This document shows positions 7,220 through 10,433 of a stretch of DNA of 10,433 bases, one piece after another. The number at the start of each line of letters is the position of its first letter. The stretch's first letter is position 1. The stretch lies in the NCBI GenBank assembly GCA_046759145.1, contig JBHIBR010000034.1, positions 1 through 10,433 on the forward strand, given 5' to 3'. This stretch comes from JBHIBR01 sp046759145 [NCBI: Nitrospinota bacterium] (lineage in GTDB: Bacteria > UBA8248). The position numbers were made by a program, and so were the translations under genes. The notes beneath the pieces are model-generated. The model searched no databases and had not been told where the DNA came from. It worked only from the letters and a program-made list of their open reading frames with translations.

Positions 7220-7744
7220 TGCGCCGATAATCCCCAGGGGGAGGGCCGACCGGCGAAGGGAGCGGGTGCCCGGTGGGCCGGGCGAGCGACTCGCGCCGGC
7301 GGTGGGGGCGAAGGTCGAGGTCACCGGTGGGCACGCCGATCGCTCGGCCTTTGGGTGGCCCTTCTGCTGGCCGCAGGAGTGCCCTGGGCCCGGGCGGTGG
7401 AAGAGAGCCCGGTCGGGTTCACCGCCCCCAATATGTACGCTGCCCGGTTTGTGGGTCTGGTGCGGCGCGACCTCGCCGACCGCATCCCGGGCAAGGAGAC
7501 CCTCTTTAAGCAGTACGTGGACGAGTTAGATTTCCAGTTCGAGACCATGTCCATCTTCGGCCACGTCTTCGGCTACAACATAGACCTGGACGGCCGTTTC
7601 CCCTACGACCTGACGCTCCTGGACCGCGACTGCGACGGGATCTTCGAGACCAAGGTGGACCACCGGGTGGACAGGGATGTGGAGATGACCATCCCGGAGT
7701 GCGTCTTCGCGCTCGACCCCCGGCTGCGCAGCTCGGCCCGGTGA
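7196..7744 (+). CDS. exported protein of unknown function with two DxDxDG-like loops; start uncertain
   Basis: I do not recognise a named family. The coding core is clear from about 7320: an Arg-rich RWARRSLGLWVALLLAAG followed by PWARA forms a convincing signal peptide, with cleavage before VEESPVGF. The mature part has about 115 residues and holds two adjacent acidic loops, NIDLDG (128-133) and DRDCDGIFE (143-151), like calcium-binding EF-hand, dockerin or thrombospondin type 3 turns, and two Cys (146 and 169) that might pair. The start is unresolved. The only in-frame ATGs (7196, 7202) lack a ribosome site, put the signal 45 residues in and lie upstream of a TATAAT. A GTG at 7266 has a good GAAGGGAG site but is in another frame. 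A GTG at 7355 would cut off the charged n-region. A non-standard start or a sequence indel is possible. Probably periplasmic. Confidence 0.6.
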   Translation: MKMAAGYNCADNPQGEGRPAKGAGARWAGRATRAGGGGEGRGHRWARRSLGLWVALLLAAGVPWARAVEESPVGFTAPNMYAARFVGLVRRDLADRIPGKETLFKQYVDELDFQFETMSIFGHVFGYNIDLDGRFPYDLTLLDRDCDGIFETKVDHRVDRDVEMTIPECVFALDPRLRSSAR

Positions 7745-7794
7745 AGCCCCGCGAAGTAAAAGACGGCCCGATGGTGCCCGCGAGGAGCGATCCC

Positions 7795-8658
7795 ATGCGA
7801 ATGCTGGCGGTGCTGACGGTGGTGGTGTGGTCCCTGGCGGCCCCCGGGGCAGAGGGGGGGCTCAAGGTGGGGGGCGCCCCGATGGAGGAGGTGCGGGTCC
7901 AGAGGGTCGTGGTGGACCCCCGCACCGACCAGCCCATCGTGGTGCTGCAGGACCTGAGGGGGGAGCGGGTGCTCCCCATCTGGGTGGGGGTGTTCGAGGC
8001 GAACGCCATCGCCCTCGAGATGCGCCACATCACCACCCCCCGCCCCATGACCCACGACCTCATCAAGAACATCCTGGGGGAGCTCAAGGCCCGGGTGAAA
8101 CGGGTGATCATCGCCTCCCTCCGTGAGAACACGTACTACGCGCGGATCAAATTGGAGGCCCAGGGCCGGGAGCTCATGCTGGACAGCCGGCCCTCGGACG
8201 CCATCGCCCTCGCCCTGCGGGCCAAGGCGCCCATCTTCGCCGCCGCAACGCTGCTGATCAGCCCCGGCAAGTTGGCTCCGGGCCCCGCGAAGGCAGCCGC
8301 CCTCTCGCGCCTCGGCCTCCGGGTGCAGGAGTTGACGGCCGCCCTCGCAGGGCACTTCCAGGCGAAGCCGGGCGAGGGGGTGCTCGTGGCCGATGTGCGC
8401 GCGGGAAGTCCCGCCGCCCGGCAGGGGATGCGTCGGGGCGACATCATCCGCCAGGTGGGCAGCAAACAGGTCCAGGACGTCGAGAGCTTGGCCCGCGCCC
8501 TGGCCGAGGTCCCGCAGGGAGGGGTGGTCGCCCTCCAGGTGCTCCGGGGCCGGGAGGTGCTCTCCCTCCGCCTGCGGGTGGGCGCACCCCCGGCGGGGAA
8601 GGAGACCACGCCCGGGCGAGGGGCCCCGCCGGCGAAGCTCCCGGGGGACACGCCTTGA
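7795..8658 (+). CDS. exported bifunctional-nuclease (DUF151) domain fused to a C-terminal PDZ domain
   Basis: A 287-residue protein with three parts. Residues 1-19 (MRMLAVLTVVVWSLAAPGA) look like a signal peptide. Residues about 31-155 are a DUF151/BFN domain: VVVDPRTDQPIVVLQD, RVLPIWVGVFEANAIALEM, PMTHDLIKNILGEL, VIIASLRENTYYARIKL and LDSRPSDAIALALRAKAPIF match the family's conserved blocks, including the S-R-P-S-D-A-I-A-L-A signature. Residues about 172-262 are a PDZ domain close in style to HtrA/DegQ (LGLRVQELTAALAG, GVLVADVRAGSPAARQGMR, RGDIIRQVGSKQV). A Pro/Gly-rich tail follows. DUF151 proteins were described as bifunctional DNase/RNase in plants and occur widely in bacteria, usually without export. 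ATG 7795 is chosen because GAGGAG lies 7 nt upstream; ATG 7771 lacks a site. The stop overlaps the phosphatase TTG start. The role of a periplasmic DUF151-PDZ protein is unknown; substrate tethering or proteostasis is conceivable. Confidence 0.88.
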   Translation: MRMLAVLTVVVWSLAAPGAEGGLKVGGAPMEEVRVQRVVVDPRTDQPIVVLQDLRGERVLPIWVGVFEANAIALEMRHITTPRPMTHDLIKNILGELKARVKRVIIASLRENTYYARIKLEAQGRELMLDSRPSDAIALALRAKAPIFAAATLLISPGKLAPGPAKAAALSRLGLRVQELTAALAGHFQAKPGEGVLVADVRAGSPAARQGMRRGDIIRQVGSKQVQDVESLARALAEVPQGGVVALQVLRGREVLSLRLRVGAPPAGKETTPGRGAPPAKLPGDTP

Positions 8659-9149
8659 GCCGGGTGCTCTTCGTGTGCACGGGAAATCTCTGCCGCAGCC
8701 CCATGGCGGCGGCGCTGCTCGAGAAGCTCGCGAGACGGGACGGGTTGCGAGGGGTTGAGGTAGATTCGGCCGGGACCCACGCGCTGCCGGGCGCGCCTCC
8801 TCCGCCCGAGGCGGTGGAGGTGGCGGGCCAGGTGGGGGTGGACCTCAAGGCCCACAGGGCGGGGCCCCTCACCGAGGAGCTGGTGGAGTGGGCGGACCGG
8901 ATCCTGGTGATGGAACCCGCCCACGCCGATTACGTGGAAACCCACCACCCCGGGGCGGCCCGGAAGGTGGAGTTCCTCGCGACCTACAAGCCCATCCCCG
9001 AGCCCCAGGGGAGTGTGGGGGACCCCATAGGCCAGCCGCTCTATTGCTACCGACTGTGCTTCGGGGAGCTGATGGAGGCGGTCCAGGGGCTCGTGAGGGA
9101 ACTGAAGAAATCCCGGGGGCCCCGAGGCGCCCCGGCCCGGCGGGGGTGA
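8655..9149 (+). CDS. low-molecular-weight protein tyrosine phosphatase family
   Basis: A 164-residue cytosolic phosphatase of the LMW-PTP fold. The P-loop VCTGNLCRSP gives nucleophile Cys8 and Arg14, and the general acid is Asp123 in GDPIGQPLYCYRLC, followed by the family's Tyr/Arg helix. VDSAGTHALPG (37-46) is the usual second block. In the arginine phosphatase YwlE, Thr at the fifth P-loop position favours phosphoarginine; here that position is Leu12, which argues for phosphotyrosine. In Gram-negative bacteria such enzymes often regulate exopolysaccharide synthesis, but no such genes are nearby. The start is TTG 8655, overlapping the previous TGA (TTGA), with GGGGGA about 7 nt upstream. A GTG three codons on would cut into the first strand. 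The stop lies 4 nt before the nicotinamidase ATG. The basic C-terminal tail (151-164) looks disordered. Confidence 0.92.
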   Translation: MSRVLFVCTGNLCRSPMAAALLEKLARRDGLRGVEVDSAGTHALPGAPPPPEAVEVAGQVGVDLKAHRAGPLTEELVEWADRILVMEPAHADYVETHHPGAARKVEFLATYKPIPEPQGSVGDPIGQPLYCYRLCFGELMEAVQGLVRELKKSRGPRGAPARRG

Positions 9150-9153
9150 TGTC

Positions 9154-9723
9154 ATGGCCTGGGAGATCGGACCCCAGGACGCGCTCATTGTGGTGGATGT
9201 GCAGCGGGATTTCTGCCCGGGGGGCGCTCTGGCGGTCCCCGACGGAGACCAGGTGGTAGAGCCCATCAACCGGCTCCTCGCCCGCGGGGGCTGGTTCGTG
9301 GTGGCGACCCGCGACGAGCATCCGCCCGACCATATCTCCTTCAAGGACCGCGGCGGCCCCTGGCCGCCTCACTGCGTGAAGGGGAGGCCGGGGTGGGAGT
9401 TCCACCCGGACCTGGGTGTGGGCCGGGTGGACCTGGTGGTGGCGAAAGGCACCCGGCCCGATGCCGAGGCTTATTCGGGCTTCCAGGGCACCGATCTCGC
9501 CCGGCAGCTCGCCGAGCGCTCTATCCGCCGCGTGTTCGTCTGCGGCCTTGCAACCGACTATTGCGTCCGGGCCACCGCGCTGGATGCGCGGGCGGCGGGC
9601 CTCGAAGTGGTCGTCGTGGAGGATGCCATCCGGGGCGTTGAGGTCCATCCGGGCGATTGTGCGAAGGCGCGCGAGGAGATGAGCCGGGCCGGTTGCGGGT
9701 TCGCCACCTCCCGGGAGCTCTAG
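9154..9723 (+). CDS. pncA: nicotinamidase (isochorismatase-like cysteine hydrolase)
   Basis: A 189-residue cytosolic enzyme that would hydrolyse nicotinamide to nicotinate and ammonia in NAD salvage. The catalytic triad is visible: Asp15 (LIVVDVQRDF), Lys98 (VVAKGT) and Cys137 (GLATDYCV). The metal site is Asp54, His56 and His60 (TRDEHPPDHISF), with the WPPHCVKG block (His73) typical of true PncA rather than general isochorismatases. AYSGFQGTDLARQL (107-120) and VVVVEDAIRGV (152-162) complete the fold. Length fits the family. ATG 9154 follows a GGGGGTGAT purine-rich run overlapping the phosphatase stop, so the two genes are likely co-transcribed. The enzyme also acts on pyrazinamide in known members. 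No other NAD gene is in view. Confidence 0.93.
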   Translation: MAWEIGPQDALIVVDVQRDFCPGGALAVPDGDQVVEPINRLLARGGWFVVATRDEHPPDHISFKDRGGPWPPHCVKGRPGWEFHPDLGVGRVDLVVAKGTRPDAEAYSGFQGTDLARQLAERSIRRVFVCGLATDYCVRATALDARAAGLEVVVVEDAIRGVEVHPGDCAKAREEMSRAGCGFATSREL

Positions 9724-9760
9724 CCCCCGGAGATCTGCGGGCTGCGGACCCGAAGCGGCC

Positions 9761-9774
9761 GCGGCGAGAGCCGC
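9761..9774 (+). other. GC-rich hairpin between pncA and the homoserine kinase gene
   Basis: GCGGC-gaga-GCCGC forms a 5-bp stem with a GNRA tetraloop in the 76-nt gap. There is no T-tract, so termination is doubtful, and it may only be a product of high GC content. Confidence 0.2.
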
Positions 9775-9799
9775 CTTGGGGCGGTCCTCGGAGGTGGCC

Positions 9800-10433
9800 G
9801 TGCCCCCCCTCACCGTCCAGGTCCCCGCCACCGTCACCAACCTGGGACCCGGGTTCGACGTCCTGGGGGTCGCCCTCACCCTCTACAACCAGGTCGAACT
9901 GGAGGAGCTACCCTGGGGGCTCTCCATCCAGGTGGAGGGCGAGGGAGAGAAGGAGCTCCCCCAGGACGAGACCAACATCGCCTACCAGGCCGTCCGGGAG
10001 GCCTATCGCCGCGCCGGCAGGGAGCTCCCGGGCCTCTGGATGAAGCAGCGAAACCACATCCCCCTGGCCCGCGGGCTGGGGAGCAGTGCCGCCGCCCGGG
10101 TGGCGGGCCTCGTGGGGGCCAACGAGATGATGGGGAGGCCCCTCTCTGAGGAGGATCTCCTCGCCATGGCGGCGGCCATGGAGGGCCACCCCGACAACGT
10201 TCTTCCCGCCCTCAAGGGGGGCCTCTGCGTGGCGGCACTCGCGGAGGGGGGCCAGGTGCGCTACGCCCAGGCCCCCCTGAGCGCGCGCTTCCAGTTCGTC
10301 CTGGCGATCCCCGGCTTTTCGGTTGAGACCGAGCGGGCGCGGGCGGTTCTCCCCCGGGAGGTGCCACTCGCCGCGAGTGTGTTCAATCTCCAGCGCTTGG
10401 GCCTGCTGCTGGGGGCCCTGGGCGAGGGGCGGG
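9800..10433 (+). CDS. thrB: homoserine kinase (GHMP kinase family), C-terminus outside window
   Basis: The first 211 codons of homoserine kinase, which phosphorylates L-homoserine with ATP as the step before threonine synthase. GHMP kinase motif 1 is VPATVTNLGPGFDVLGVAL (8-26), typical of the ThrB branch. Motif 2, the phosphate loop, is PLARGLGSSAAA (88-99). EGHPDNVLPALKGG (128-141) is the conserved Mg/substrate segment, and VLAIPGFSVETERAR (167-181) resembles the ThrB P-x-x-x-x-x-T-x-x-A-R block. The start is GTG 9800, with GGAGG 5 nt upstream; GTG 9794 lies inside that ribosome site. The gap to pncA is 76 nt, same strand, so co-transcription is possible. No other threonine gene is in view; one may lie beyond the right edge. 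Confidence 0.93.
   Translation, partial: MPPLTVQVPATVTNLGPGFDVLGVALTLYNQVELEELPWGLSIQVEGEGEKELPQDETNIAYQAVREAYRRAGRELPGLWMKQRNHIPLARGLGSSAAARVAGLVGANEMMGRPLSEEDLLAMAAAMEGHPDNVLPALKGGLCVAALAEGGQVRYAQAPLSARFQFVLAIPGFSVETERARAVLPREVPLAASVFNLQRLGLLLGALGEGR

Noticed and set aside
7220-7320. Structured leader RNA or riboswitch after the TATAAT
   Set aside because: The stretch is GC-rich and can fold in many ways, but I find no conserved riboswitch core.
8136-9879. Two overlapping minus-strand frames of 402 and 336 codons opposite the phosphatase and nicotinamidase genes
   Set aside because: They are antisense shadows; the plus strand carries full catalytic motifs of known families.
1-10433. CRISPR arrays, tRNA or rRNA genes, insertion sequences, phage or toxin-antitoxin genes
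   Set aside because: No direct-repeat array, cloverleaf, transposase motif or paired toxin-antitoxin frames were seen on reading both strands.

Overview
The window is very GC-rich (roughly 70% by eye) with strong G/C preference at third codon positions. It comes from a diderm bacterium, because it carries a tripartite-type RND efflux system with a periplasmic adaptor. GTG and TTG starts and stop/start overlaps are common. No rRNA, tRNA, mobile element, CRISPR array or phage gene is visible. The gene mix looks like a chromosomal segment of an uncultured GC-rich lineage (NC10/Rokubacteria/Tectomicrobia or deltaproteobacteria-like). That placement is an impression and was not tested.

Minus-strand half (1-5241). 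A MarR regulator (4277-4783), an HlyD/AcrA-type membrane fusion protein (2884-4251), a YdjM-like membrane-bound metal-dependent hydrolase (2333-2887) and the N-terminal 773 residues of an AcrB-type RND pump (left-truncated, 1-2319) form one tightly spaced operon. An AT-rich island upstream of marR (4821-4860) holds a perfect TTGACA -35 box and a palindrome in the -35/-10 spacer, as expected for an autoregulated MarR efflux operon. The hydrolase gene, wedged between adaptor and pump, is the unusual member. Upstream of this operon, on the same strand, lies a separate 83-residue Cys-containing protein (4990-5241).

Plus-strand half (5503-10433). A thiamine-diphosphate enzyme related to acetolactate synthase, with several sulfoacetaldehyde acetyltransferase (Xsc)-like traits, is divergent from the small Cys protein. 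Next come an exported protein of unknown function with two tandem DxDxDG-like loops (start unresolved), an exported protein fusing a bifunctional-nuclease (DUF151) domain to an HtrA-like PDZ domain, a low-molecular-weight phosphatase starting at a TTG that overlaps the preceding stop, a nicotinamidase, and the first 211 codons of homoserine kinase. The DUF151-PDZ, phosphatase and nicotinamidase genes are nearly contiguous and probably co-transcribed. Their functions (nuclease-like or periplasmic, phosphatase, NAD salvage, threonine synthesis) do not form one obvious pathway.

The best candidates for something new are the signal peptide-DUF151-PDZ architecture and the YdjM-like hydrolase embedded in an RND efflux operon. 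I see no clear evidence for a wholly new multi-gene system.
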